64,000 bases of DNA from Candidatus Zhuqueibacterota bacterium (GTDB lineage Bacteria > Zhuqueibacterota > Zhuqueibacteria > Oceanimicrobiales > Oceanimicrobiaceae). The position numbers were made by a program, and so were the translations under genes. The notes under the pieces were generated by a model. That model saw nothing but the letters and a program-made list of their open reading frames with translations. It ran no database searches and was not told the origin of the DNA. The stretch lies in NCBI GenBank assembly GCA_029262055.1, contig JAJDAD010000033.1, positions 1-64,000 of the forward strand, written 5' to 3'. This document shows positions 25,813-34,720 of the stretch, in pieces (the stretch's first letter is position 1; the number at the start of each line of letters is the position of its first letter).

Positions 25813-26777
25813 GTGATTTCCTCAAATAGATTCTTAAATCTGCTCTCTTGCAGTGACACCTCATCATAAATGGCCAGGGCCGTTTCCTCGTCCACCAGGT
25901 CGAAGTGGTCGATTTCGGCGACGACCAGCAGTCCGCTCATTTCCAGAGCGGCGGGACTGATGGCCAGCCGGCTTGCATCTTTTGCAGAAAAACGGGCCGG
26001 ACGGTGGCGCGCGCGTGGAAACAGGCAGGCAAGATAACCATCCTTCTGCCGGGTTAGAATCAGATTAAACATCGGCTCTTCCGGGTCTCCGGCGATGGCC
26101 GACAACGCGCTGATCGCACCCTGCACGGATTCAGATATACTGGCGCTACTTGTGCTTCTGAAAACTATAAACCTCCTGCCGAAGCTGTGCGTGGCAGTGA
26201 CCGCCCGCGCCGGTTGTGTTTCATTCTTTGTCAGGTCGGACAACAAGGGTACGTCTGCGCTCGCACAAGCTTGAAAATGAAAATGATCCGGAGCCGAAGC
26301 GCCGCAGCTTGCACCGTTGTAAAAAACCAGCATCCGCGGCCCAAGCCCCTTGGCCAGTTCGAGCATTTGGTCGACGTTGCCCGCGATCCTTTGCGGAATG
26401 TGCCGGCGCAGGGGAATGGTCAGATGACGCCGCACGATGGGATAGGGATTGGGCAGCAGCACGAAGTCGCCAAATCCGATTCCGCGTTCGGCGGCGGGAA
26501 TATTCTCGGGGCAAAGAAAACAGGGGCGCGCGGCAATCGACGCGTGATCGACCCTGGCATTGGTGGAGGTCTGACGCCCCGGATTTGCCTGCACCACGAC
26601 ATGACCGTCCGTCCTGGAAAACACTTTACTGCGCATCCCCCGCAGCAACTGCTCGCCGGTCTGGAACGTTTCCCATTGTTTGCGCTGGTTGGCCAGCAGG
26701 TCATCGATGAGGGCGGGCAGATCTTTGGCGTCGTCAGCCTGTTGCAGAAGCACCGGTTCCCAGCTTTTCTCAGGCAT
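25809..26777 (-). CDS. DUF4922 / HIT-like nucleotidyltransferase-type protein
   Basis: 322 residues. The central motif DHFHFQA (H-x-H-x-Q) after FYNGASCGASAP is the active-site pattern of the GalT/ApaA branch of the HIT superfamily, and CFLCPENIPAAERGI is a conserved zinc-type or substrate region. The family is annotated as DUF4922; related enzymes transfer or phosphorolyse nucleotidyl groups on sugars. The substrate is unknown. It sits between a two-domain glycosyltransferase (8-base overlap) and SpoIID (4-base overlap), which suggests a nucleotide-sugar or glycan step. Confidence 0.75.
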   Translation of the reverse strand: MPEKSWEPVLLQQADDAKDLPALIDDLLANQRKQWETFQTGEQLLRGMRSKVFSRTDGHVVVQANPGRQTSTNARVDHASIAARPCFLCPENIPAAERGIGFGDFVLLPNPYPIVRRHLTIPLRRHIPQRIAGNVDQMLELAKGLGPRMLVFYNGASCGASAPDHFHFQACASADVPLLSDLTKNETQPARAVTATHSFGRRFIVFRSTSSASISESVQGAISALSAIAGDPEEPMFNLILTRQKDGYLACLFPRARHRPARFSAKDASRLAISPAALEMSGLLVVAEIDHFDLVDEETALAIYDEVSLQESRFKNLFEEIT

Positions 26778-28248
26778 TGTTTTGGCGCTGGCGTGCTGCT
26801 ATTTCGATGGTGCGTACCCGGTCTTTGTACAGTGCGTAGCGATTGCTCATCTCCAGCGACAGCGAGCTGTCCGTATTATCCTCCCAGCGTCTGCACCAGT
26901 AGAGCGACTCGTAAATACGGCCGACGCGATAAGTCCGGCTCAGCCGCAGCGCCACCGCGTAGTCTTCCCCGTAACTGACATTGGCAAAACCAACAGAACG
27001 CAAAGTGGGTACGTGGAATGCCCGTGGCGCACCCAGGCCAGCGATGCGCAGCGCATTATTGTGCCCGTTTGCGTCAGTCCATTCCCGGTGGTCGATAAGT
27101 CCGGGGGGCAGCTCTTCCAGGTCGAAATTGACTGTCGTGTAGGAGCCAATCACCACGGAGTAGGCGCCGTGCTCAAACTCGTCGACGATTTTTTGCGCTG
27201 CCGAAGTCCCATTGTACAAATCGTCACTGTCGAGTTGTACGGCAAACCTGCCACAGTGTCTCGACATGATGGCTTCCTGCCAACAGCCGCCAATCCCGAG
27301 GTCAAGCCGGTCCGGCGTCCAGTAGAGCAAGCGCGGGTCAGTGCTCGCAATCTCGGCCAGCAACTCCGTTGTGCCATCGGTCGAGTGGTTGTCTACCACA
27401 AGCACGTTGAAATCGAACGACGTTTCCTGCGACAAGGCACTCCGCACTGCATCGGAAATCGTCCGTACCCGATTGCGGACCGGAATTATTACGCTCGCTT
27501 TTGCACCGTAATCGCAATCATCGGGCAGCGGCGCCGCATCCGGCGGTTCCAGGAAAGCCCCGATGCGCCGCAGGTGGGCGGTGGCGACTTTCTCCATTTC
27601 GATCTGATAGTCCCGGTTTCGCGGATCCACATATTTGAAGTGGCTCTCAATCTCGTTTTCTTCAGATTGCGCCGGCACCAGATAAGCAGGTTCAGGCAGG
27701 CGGTGGACCGCGCCGCGTTCAGCCAGCCGCAACCGCAGATCATAGAGGCCGCCGAACTGCAAATCGTTGGTAGTTGAGCCTATCTCCTGCGCGAGTCCGG
27801 CGAGGCAACCCGCGTTGAACAGCATGGCCGGGCCAAAATCGAAGTCGTCACGCACGCTGCCCGACTGATAGTCAACCAGCGGATGGAGCCGCACGGTGCC
27901 GTCCTTTTCCTGCTCGGAATAGTCGCTGTAGACGATGGCCGCCCCGCTGTCGCCGGCGCAGTTCAACAGGCGTTGCAAGCCTGCCGGGTGCAGGATGGGC
28001 GCCCCCGGCCCGAGCCACAGCAAGTGCTGCGCTCCCGTCGCCTGAAACCAGGTCAAGGCGGCGAGGATGTCCTGCTTCGACCATAGGCTGTCGATGGCCA
28101 GGGTTTCCTGGCCGGGAAAGGACTGCGTCACTTGCGGCGTGCCCGCCAGGATGCTTCTCGAAATGGCATCACAGCTCCGTAGCGACTGAACTGTTAGAGA
28201 TTCTCCCGCTTTACCGGTACAAGTGATGAGCGCTGCTACTGAGTTCAT
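26770..28248 (-). CDS. Two-domain family 2 glycosyltransferase
   Basis: 492 residues. The C-terminal half is a GT-A fold GT2 domain: ASVIIPVRNRVRTISDAV, VVDNHSTDGT and the metal-binding QLDSDDLYN, followed by GEDYAVALRLSRTYRVG. The N-terminal 220 residues look like a second, degenerate GT-A domain (HLLWLGPGAPILHPAG; IVYSDYSEQEKDG). The ATG at 28248 follows GGAG at good spacing. It is the first gene of the GT2-DUF4922-SpoIID-RlmL-membrane protein operon. No transmembrane segment is seen, so it acts in the cytoplasm or at the inner leaflet. Acceptor and donor are unknown. Confidence 0.87.
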   Translation of the reverse strand: MNSVAALITCTGKAGESLTVQSLRSCDAISRSILAGTPQVTQSFPGQETLAIDSLWSKQDILAALTWFQATGAQHLLWLGPGAPILHPAGLQRLLNCAGDSGAAIVYSDYSEQEKDGTVRLHPLVDYQSGSVRDDFDFGPAMLFNAGCLAGLAQEIGSTTNDLQFGGLYDLRLRLAERGAVHRLPEPAYLVPAQSEENEIESHFKYVDPRNRDYQIEMEKVATAHLRRIGAFLEPPDAAPLPDDCDYGAKASVIIPVRNRVRTISDAVRSALSQETSFDFNVLVVDNHSTDGTTELLAEIASTDPRLLYWTPDRLDLGIGGCWQEAIMSRHCGRFAVQLDSDDLYNGTSAAQKIVDEFEHGAYSVVIGSYTTVNFDLEELPPGLIDHREWTDANGHNNALRIAGLGAPRAFHVPTLRSVGFANVSYGEDYAVALRLSRTYRVGRIYESLYWCRRWEDNTDSSLSLEMSNRYALYKDRVRTIEIAARQRQNNA

Positions 28249-28794
28249 TTTAACTTCTCCACAGGGGTCGGGGTCATGATTCAGATACCGACAGGCAAAC
28301 TGATCTTCTGCTCTGGTCCGAGCGAACTTGAATCCCGGGACGTCTTAACAAAGGAGTTCATCTCTGTTTGCAAACTGGCGGCCGGCGAAAGATATGCTGC
28401 CCGGCGGACAAAATCAAGACAAGTGTTGAGTGTGGGTATTGGTTTCGGCCGGCACTGCTGGCACGCCCAAGGCTGAATGCCCACGGCTGCTTGCCTGCTA
28501 GCTGGTTTTGGCCGCAGGCCACCAAAAGAGGTTTTTGGTGCAGCCGGCGCACCTTTTGCTTGACACATCACCAGTATTTCACTAATTTGTTCAAAGCTGT
28601 AACATCGCTGCGGTGCCTCAGCTCCACCTGAAATGACGAATTGTCGGTTCGACAATTTTTGTGATAGGGAGGTACTTCCGGTGTGACCTGGCTGGCGAGG
28701 TTTGCACCCGTCCCCCATTGACCTGCTTGTGCAGTCCCTACTTGACTGACCCCTACTATTGGCAAGATTTGATGAACTACAGGAGAATACGAGT
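28249..28794. other. Intergenic region, no gene seen
   Basis: No convincing coding frame. It should contain the promoter of the minus-strand GT2 operon and of the plus-strand small gene at 28795. A short hairpin TGGCC-GCA-GGCCA occurs near 28507. Nothing else was recognised. Confidence 0.5.
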
Positions 28795-29130
28795 ATGAGT
28801 TTTGGAATCACAAAAACCGTTCCCTCCAAAGAGGGCGTTTCAGCTTTGAATTGCTTGTACGACGGCACGTTGAGCGAATTCGAATTTCACATGGCGGGCA
28901 CGCCTTCAAAGCTGAATGTCGGCGACTATGTCTACACCATCTACGGCGACCAGCTTCATGGCCGTCTGAAAATCAAGCGACTGGTCGGTGGCGCGGTGAA
29001 CCCGAGCTCTGGCAAACCCCGCACTCTGATCATCGTCTCCGCACCGGGTGAGCGTCTGCTTGAGCCCGTTGCCCGCAAAGGACATCGTGGGACACGCTAC
29101 TATGACGGCGCGGATTGGCCCCAAAAATGA
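28795..29130 (+). CDS. Small conserved-looking hypothetical protein
   Basis: 111 residues, soluble, beta-rich (FEFHMAGTPSKLNVGDYVYTIYG; RTLIIVSAPGERLLEP), with a basic C terminus. No family recognised. The ATG at 28795 is preceded by AGGAGA at good spacing; an ATG-less upstream extension to 28759 is less likely. It stands alone between intergenic stretches. Confidence 0.6.
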   Translation: MSFGITKTVPSKEGVSALNCLYDGTLSEFEFHMAGTPSKLNVGDYVYTIYGDQLHGRLKIKRLVGGAVNPSSGKPRTLIIVSAPGERLLEPVARKGHRGTRYYDGADWPQK

Positions 29131-29306
29131 GCGCCAGGCGCCCCGCGCATCAAGTGAGGAACTTGGCTTTAGCCAGTGCCGAATCGAACAACTTCAGCCT
29201 GCGCCGCGTGTGCCCGAACAGAGTGTTCGGTGGCCAAATGATAGTCATTTCGTGCTCGCGGGGATTTGACCATGCGCGGCCACCTCTTCCGAGTGGTCCC
29301 CCGGGC

Positions 29307-29450
29307 ATGATGTTGGGTGCAATGCCCGCGGACGGAGTAGGGCTGTTTGGATTGCAAATCAGCATAATGGTGCCGATGTTTACGTTAATAGTGCACTTAA
29401 TCTATGGTGCTGTACTTGGCAAATTTCATGAATTGCTAGGCCCCAAATGA
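29307..29450 (+). pseudogene. Possible C-terminal remnant of a small membrane protein
   Basis: 47 codons, hydrophobic (ISIMVPMFTLIVHLIYGAVLG), resembling the last helix of small bacterial membrane proteins of the DUF6789 kind. The upstream part of the frame does not look like protein and no ribosome binding site was found. The stop overlaps an ATG (ATGA) of the next frame. It could be a decayed gene or a real short peptide. Confidence 0.25.
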
Positions 29451-29482
29451 AATCGTATTCATGCAAGGCAGGGAGCGGAAAA

Positions 29483-29785
29483 ATGCGCAATTTGATAGTC
29501 ACGATATTGTCCAGTGTTGTTTTGGTGATTGGCCTGATCTCAATGGTAACACCATTGCCTGGTGGTACTCTGATGATCGCCTTCAGCTTAACCGCTCTTA
29601 TCTGCAGTAGTCCACGCGCAAGAGTCTGTCTGAGGGCCATGCGTACGCGGGTGTCATTGCTTAACAAAGCCTTCATGTGGCTGGAGGGAAAGGTAGGTGA
29701 TCGCATTGGTGTCGTAGGTGCTGCCTTGGGCATGACCAATCCCCTGACAGAGCAGGAAGCGTCGCCATCGGAATCTGCAAGTTAA
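29483..29785 (+). CDS. Small two-helix membrane protein (PGPGW-like)
   Basis: 100 residues. Two adjacent hydrophobic helices (LIVTILSSVVLVIGLISMV and GGTLMIAFSLTALICSS) are joined by TPLPGG, the arrangement of PGPGW-type small membrane proteins, then a basic amphipathic helix and a Ser/Glu-rich tail. Function unknown. The ATG at 29483 has GGGAG upstream; an ATG at 29447 overlapping the previous stop is an alternative. Confidence 0.6.
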   Translation: MRNLIVTILSSVVLVIGLISMVTPLPGGTLMIAFSLTALICSSPRARVCLRAMRTRVSLLNKAFMWLEGKVGDRIGVVGAALGMTNPLTEQEASPSESAS

Positions 29786-30414
29786 CATAGGCTGGAGCTC
29801 CCTGGCGTGCTAAGTGAAGGAGGCTCTTGAAGGGCGGTCTCACCCAGACCGAAATGGCCGAGTGTCCGTACAAAAACCATCCATGCATGCTGGGGAGTCC
29901 AGCTCAGTGATTCCATTTCCCGGGTAATCGTCCGCACGGTATGACGATGGGGATGGTGTCCCCACACGTTGCCTTGCCGCTTAGCTCGTCCGGGCGCTGC
30001 AAAATTATTGAGTTTTCTCTTGAGTTTGTCCAGCAATTTGAGCTTCTTTTGACAAGCCCGTTTTGCAGACACGAATAGGCGTTCTTCGGTTCATCCCTCT
30101 GACATGATGGGGCGATTTCCATTGTCGTGTCTCAGGCAGACATCCAGGTCTTTTTCTATTTCCCCCATGGTTTCATAATATCTCTCGCATCCCGGATTCT
30201 GGCGTGCTCATCGAGCAGTGTCAGCGCATTCGTTCGACAAAGCCATTGCGTTGCGGATGCCGTGTCTGCGCCTTGGGGAGCACCCGACGGCGAGGCAGGC
30301 GAGTGTCGAGTGCTCAGCAGCGGATACTGCTTTTGTTTGAAAAACAGGGCCTTTGAAATGTTAGGGGTATTTCTTACCCACTGATGTAAATTCACTTAGA
30401 GGAGGGAATGAATC
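29786..30414. other. Intergenic region, no intact gene
   Basis: Several short minus-strand frames (for example basic text KKLKLLDKLKRKLNN near 30040) may be debris of a mobile-element protein, but no family motif could be identified. Nothing else seen. Confidence 0.4.
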
Positions 30415-30891
30415 ATGCGAAGCAAAAACGCAAGCGTCACTACCGTTATGATTGCGATGTTCTTGCTAATCAACGCGGGTTGTACCGCAGTACAGCAGGA
30501 CAATGCCGCAACCCACAATGCCATCGTTGCCGCGAACGAACAATTCATGATCGCTTTCAAGAGTGGTGATGCGACAGCCATGGCTGCTCTGTACACAGAA
30601 GATGCACAGTTGTTACCCCCAAACAGCGATCTTGTCAGCGGAAAGCAGGCGGTGCAAGTTTTCTGGACAACAGTATTTGACATGGGCATAGAAACGGCGG
30701 CACTTGAAACTTCGGAGGTAGAAGGGGTGGGTGACACGGCATATGAAGTCGGGAAATATACCCTTTTCATCGCGGGCGAACAGGTGGCTGATTCAGGAAA
30801 ATATGTTGTAATCTGGAAAAGGGTGAACGGGCAATGGAAATTATACCGCGACATCTGGAATACCAGTGTGCCGGCGCAGCCGCAATCATGA
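30415..30891 (+). CDS. NTF2-like (SnoaL/DUF4440) lipoprotein
   Basis: 158 residues with a lipobox (INAGC, about Cys23). The body is a cone-shaped NTF2-like domain: NEQFMIAFKSGDATAMAALYTEDAQ at the entrance helix, LVSGKQAVQVFW, and the closing strands KYVVIWKRVNGQWKLYRDIWN, the DUF4440/SnoaL pattern. These domains bind or convert small ligands; no catalytic assignment is possible. GAGGAGGGAATG lies just upstream of the ATG. It is a single-gene unit. Confidence 0.85.
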   Translation: MRSKNASVTTVMIAMFLLINAGCTAVQQDNAATHNAIVAANEQFMIAFKSGDATAMAALYTEDAQLLPPNSDLVSGKQAVQVFWTTVFDMGIETAALETSEVEGVGDTAYEVGKYTLFIAGEQVADSGKYVVIWKRVNGQWKLYRDIWNTSVPAQPQS

Positions 30892-31049
30892 GTGGGTAGT
30901 GACAACAACGGTTAGGCTCTCGGGCGGGTGTTGTCATCCTGAGGAATGGCGTTGCGGTTGAGGATTCCTTTACCAGTGAAGGAACATTTGAGGACTGAGT
31001 GTTGGTCCGAAAAGATGAATCCAACGTATTAGCCTATGTGCCGCCAGAC

Positions 31050-31087
31050 AAAAATGATAGAGTGGTGGCCGTTCGCCGGCCACCACT
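31050..31087 (-). terminator. Rho-independent terminator of the S9 peptidase gene
   Basis: A perfect 10-bp stem AGTGGTGGCC (31061-31070) / GGCCACCACT (31078-31087) is followed on the minus strand by CTATCATTTTTG. It starts 11 bases beyond the stop at 31098. Confidence 0.75.
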
Positions 31088-31097
31088 CAGATTCGGT

Positions 31098-33206
31098 CTA
31101 TTCAGGCAGCTCCAGACCATACTTGTCACTGATATCCAGCGGCGGCATGGGGCCATCCAGGGGCTTTGCGTCTCTCACATACCAGTCATACCAGTCAGTC
31201 ACGCGGTGTACGACATCGATTTGTCCGGTCTGTTTGCGATTTCCGTGTGGCTCGCCGGGGTACTGCACCAGCCGTACTGCCGGGTGATTATTCATTTTCA
31301 GCCGGCGATGAAACTCCCGGCTCTGTGATGGATCGACCCTGGTGTCCGCCAGACCTCCGTAGATGAAAGTGGCTGTCTTGCTTTGATGCGCGTAATAGAT
31401 TGGGCTGCGCTCCAGACTCTGCTGCCACATCTCCTCCAGTTTCTTACCGGAGTGCACAAAAAGCTCCTCATAGGGAATATCGGTGGAACCGCGCTTGCTT
31501 ACCAAATCGCTGATGCCGACGAACATGCAGACGGCCTTGACGTACCGGGTGTAGTAGGTGGCAAACCAAGCCGACGCATAACCGCCGTATGAACCGCCAC
31601 CGAGTCCCACTCGGTCTTTGTCTGCGATTCCTTCTGCCACAAGATGGTCAATGCCATCGGCGATGTCATCGAATTCAACACCGGCAGCATCGTTATACCC
31701 CGCGGCGGCAAACTTGACCCCGTAACCGGTGCTGGAGCGGTAGTTCGGGTAAAACACAGCGTAGCCGCGCCCTGCCAGGACCTGTCCCGGCTCGGAGTAG
31801 CGCGTGACCCAGCGGTTAGTCCAGTTTGACTCAGGCCCGCCGTGCACAACAATAATGGCTGGATAGCTCTGCCCGGCGTCGTAACCGACCGGGTAGATCA
31901 ACAGACCCTCGACCCCCTGACCATCCCTGGCTTTATACTGGATGGGTTCCTGCTTGCCCAGGTCGCGATCGGCAAGCCAGGAATTCGTGGTGGTAAGCCG
32001 CTTCGGTTGAGAGCCGGATTTCCAATAAAAAAGCTCTGACGGATGACGACCCGACTGGCCCACAAAGGCGTGGTGCTTAAAATCCTGTGACGAACTTGGC
32101 TTGCTGAATACAATTCCCGCCTCGCCGCCATCCAGAATGATCTTGCGTGCTACGCCGTTTCCAGTCAACTTGACCGTGCTGAGGGTCGTGTTTACCCCCT
32201 CATTGGAACGATACACGACAGTGCGGCTGCCATTCCAGCCGACCCAGTTGACGTGTCCACGAAAATCCGACTCCGTGATGTTCTTCGGCTCTCCACCATC
32301 GACGGAAATCACGAATGCCTGACTCACCTGGTTGTCACTCTGCGTCAGGGCAGCGGCATAAGCTAGCCTGGAGCCATCCGGACTGAAGGCGTAGTTTCCG
32401 AGTTTTCCAGGATTGTTGCTGAGTTGGTTGAGCTGCCGGCTGGCCACATCAAGCAGGTGGATTTTGCGGAACGCGTAGCGGTGGTCAATCAAATTCTTCT
32501 CGCTGACCGAGGCCGCAATCGCTTTGCCGTCCGGGGAAAACTCAAAGTCCCAGACTGTGACATCCTGAGTTAGCTGCTCGGCCTTGCCGGTCTCAATATC
32601 GAGAAGGTGAAGGTTGCGGTGTTTCAGATTCTCCTCGTAGAAAACGAAGCTGTAACCCTTCTTGGCAAGTTCTTTCTCACGCTTTGATTTCGGGGTTTTC
32701 GCCACGTACGCTATTTTTCCACCACCGGGATGCCAGCGATAGAACAGGACACCAGTCTCAGAACTGGTCATTTGCGTGGCCTCGCCGCCGTTGGCGGGAA
32801 TCCGCCAGGCCTGTTTTTTGGCCTTTTCGCCTCTCGCCATGAGAAATCCAAGGTACTTTCCGTCCGGGCTCCATTGCACGCCACTCACACTTTGTTTGCC
32901 GGTCACGAATGGCAATGCCTCACCGCCGTCCCGCGGGATCAGGAATAGGTTGCGATAGGCCCCTCCCGGCTTGTCCGCAGCCTTGCGGGGATTTGAAACG
33001 GTGTATGCAATCAACTGACCGTCTGGGCTCATTTCGGCGCTGAGTACGTACTGGGTTTTGAGCAAATCTTCGGCGGTCAACACACCGCCGGCTACTGCCG
33101 CTGCCTGGGACCAAACCAGAGCAACGATCGTCAGAGCCGAAAGGAAGACAAGGCGTCTTGTCAAGGTCCAACTCCAACTTCTGATTCTTCGAAATGGGTA
33201 AGTCAT
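31098..33206 (-). CDS. S9 family prolyl oligopeptidase-type peptidase, exported
   Basis: 702 residues from the ATG at 33206, which follows GAGAGGATT; an ATG at 33242 is in frame but lacks such a site. A long basic signal peptide (about 1-38) leads into TolB/WD-like propeller repeats (SPDGQLIAYTV; WSPDGKYLGFLM; FSPDGSRLAYAA). The alpha/beta-hydrolase domain follows with nucleophile motif LGGGSYGGYAS, YGGLADTRVDPSQ (Asp) and YPGEPHG (His), the complete triad. It should cleave short peptides in the periplasm. Compare the 19715 homologue, which lacks the Ser. Confidence 0.92.
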   Translation of the reverse strand: MTYPFRRIRSWSWTLTRRLVFLSALTIVALVWSQAAAVAGGVLTAEDLLKTQYVLSAEMSPDGQLIAYTVSNPRKAADKPGGAYRNLFLIPRDGGEALPFVTGKQSVSGVQWSPDGKYLGFLMARGEKAKKQAWRIPANGGEATQMTSSETGVLFYRWHPGGGKIAYVAKTPKSKREKELAKKGYSFVFYEENLKHRNLHLLDIETGKAEQLTQDVTVWDFEFSPDGKAIAASVSEKNLIDHRYAFRKIHLLDVASRQLNQLSNNPGKLGNYAFSPDGSRLAYAAALTQSDNQVSQAFVISVDGGEPKNITESDFRGHVNWVGWNGSRTVVYRSNEGVNTTLSTVKLTGNGVARKIILDGGEAGIVFSKPSSSQDFKHHAFVGQSGRHPSELFYWKSGSQPKRLTTTNSWLADRDLGKQEPIQYKARDGQGVEGLLIYPVGYDAGQSYPAIIVVHGGPESNWTNRWVTRYSEPGQVLAGRGYAVFYPNYRSSTGYGVKFAAAGYNDAAGVEFDDIADGIDHLVAEGIADKDRVGLGGGSYGGYASAWFATYYTRYVKAVCMFVGISDLVSKRGSTDIPYEELFVHSGKKLEEMWQQSLERSPIYYAHQSKTATFIYGGLADTRVDPSQSREFHRRLKMNNHPAVRLVQYPGEPHGNRKQTGQIDVVHRVTDWYDWYVRDAKPLDGPMPPLDISDKYGLELPE

Positions 33207-33375
33207 AATCCTCTCTCCAAGTGTTTTTAATTCAGTTGTCATGGAATGTACGGAGACAGGTTGAGTTTTTCAACATCTTCGTAGGCTGGTAATTCCCAAG
33301 ATGGCGCTGCACGCTCAGGAGATTTCCCGGTTGAGGGATTGCTGGGTTCAAAAGAATGAACCCAGCCCACGCTGA

Positions 33376-34449
33376 TTATGACTTCTGGTTTATCACGTAG
33401 TGTGTTTGCGTCGGAAAGGCCATATCCAGACCCGCAGCATCCAGGTTTCGTTTCAAGCCTATGTTGACTGCATGGATTACCATTTTCCAATTCGACATGT
33501 CCGTAACCCAGTAGACGATTTCCAGATCCAGGGAAAAAGCGCCAAAATTGACAAACCGAATCATGATATCTTCATGGCGGGTGCCGGCGACAGACTTGAT
33601 TGTGTTGTCACAGATCGCAATCGCTTCATCTAAGCGGTCCGCCGTGGTGTCGTAAGTCAGACCAATCGTGACAACCTGACGCCGTGCTGTGCGGGTCGAG
33701 TAGTTTTCGATCATCGTATCGGCCACCGTACTGTTGGGCAGGACCACTGTCGTACCTCCGACGGTTCCGAGACGCGTACTCCTTAGACCAACTTCTTTCA
33801 CAGTGCCGGATTTGCTGCCTATTTCGATGAAATCATCGATCTGAAATGGCTTATCCCAGAAAATCGAGAGGCCGCCGAGTACGTTCTTTACCGCATCCTG
33901 AGCCGCCAGGGCCAGAGCAAGGCCACCGATTCCAAGACCCGCTAAAATAGAGAGAATGTCATACCCCAGGTTAGACAGCACGACAATCACTGCCATGATG
34001 CCGACAACTGTCTTGACGGATTTCCGCAGGATGGGCAGGATCTGGTCATCAAGCTTGCTTTCTGATTTCGAAACCAGGGGGGCGACATAGATTGTGAGCA
34101 GCATGTCGAGCAAACGAATAATAAACCAGGTCACGGTCACCGTCAGCAACACCAGGACCACGTTGTCGAAAAATTTCTCGGCAGCCGCGTTCAGAGTGAG
34201 GGCAAAGGCTCCCACCCAAACACCGATGGTGACGATGAGCAGGACAATCGGCTCTTCAATGATATCGATCAGATAATCATCGAGCTTGGTTGTAGACTTT
34301 GCCGCCAGACGCCGCAGTTGGTTCTTGCAGATGTAATAGAAAATCTTGCCCAAGATGACGCCCAGGATGATGGCGCCGAAAAACACCAGGTACTGCCAAA
34401 GTGAATTATTGAAATACGTCTCCATTGCGAGCTCTCGTGCGGCTTCCAT
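33376..34449 (-). CDS. MscS-type mechanosensitive channel
   Basis: 357 residues. Four to five transmembrane helices lead into the MscS pore helix and beta domain: GLGIGGLALALAAQDAVKNVLGG (TM3) then WDKPFQIDDFIEIG and GTVKEVGLRSTRLGT, the signature order of the family. The C-terminal alpha/beta part ends at HYVINQKS. The channel would release solutes on hypo-osmotic shock. GGGAGG precedes the ATG at 34449. The gene is downstream of the M1 lipoprotein gene on the same strand, separated by 271 bases without a recognised feature. Confidence 0.93.
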   Translation of the reverse strand: MEAARELAMETYFNNSLWQYLVFFGAIILGVILGKIFYYICKNQLRRLAAKSTTKLDDYLIDIIEEPIVLLIVTIGVWVGAFALTLNAAAEKFFDNVVLVLLTVTVTWFIIRLLDMLLTIYVAPLVSKSESKLDDQILPILRKSVKTVVGIMAVIVVLSNLGYDILSILAGLGIGGLALALAAQDAVKNVLGGLSIFWDKPFQIDDFIEIGSKSGTVKEVGLRSTRLGTVGGTTVVLPNSTVADTMIENYSTRTARRQVVTIGLTYDTTADRLDEAIAICDNTIKSVAGTRHEDIMIRFVNFGAFSLDLEIVYWVTDMSNWKMVIHAVNIGLKRNLDAAGLDMAFPTQTHYVINQKS

Positions 34450-34720
34450 TTGTTCCTCCCAAAGTTAACTTTCAAATCCTCTATAGTTGAGCAGAGGGGG
34501 TATTTTCGAATCCATATCCATTTGAGGTCGACCACGAACCCTGTTTTACCTGATTACAGGCACATTCAGAATCGTCTTCCTTCAAATGCCTCCAATACCG
34601 GCTTTGCCGGATGGCCACCTCACTTCTTTTGGAATGAACCCTGTTTCGCTAGATAAGAAATACGCAGGAAAAAGTAAAGCCCACGTTTGACAGCCCCTCA
34701 AAAGTGGTGCAGACCGTGCG

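Noticed and set aside
28276-28476. 66-codon plus-strand frame
   Set aside because: No ribosome binding site, no family resemblance and overlaps the likely promoter of the GT2 operon.
29786-30395. Basic minus-strand frames resembling a transposase
   Set aside because: No DDE, HUH or serine recombinase motif could be found, so no element is called.
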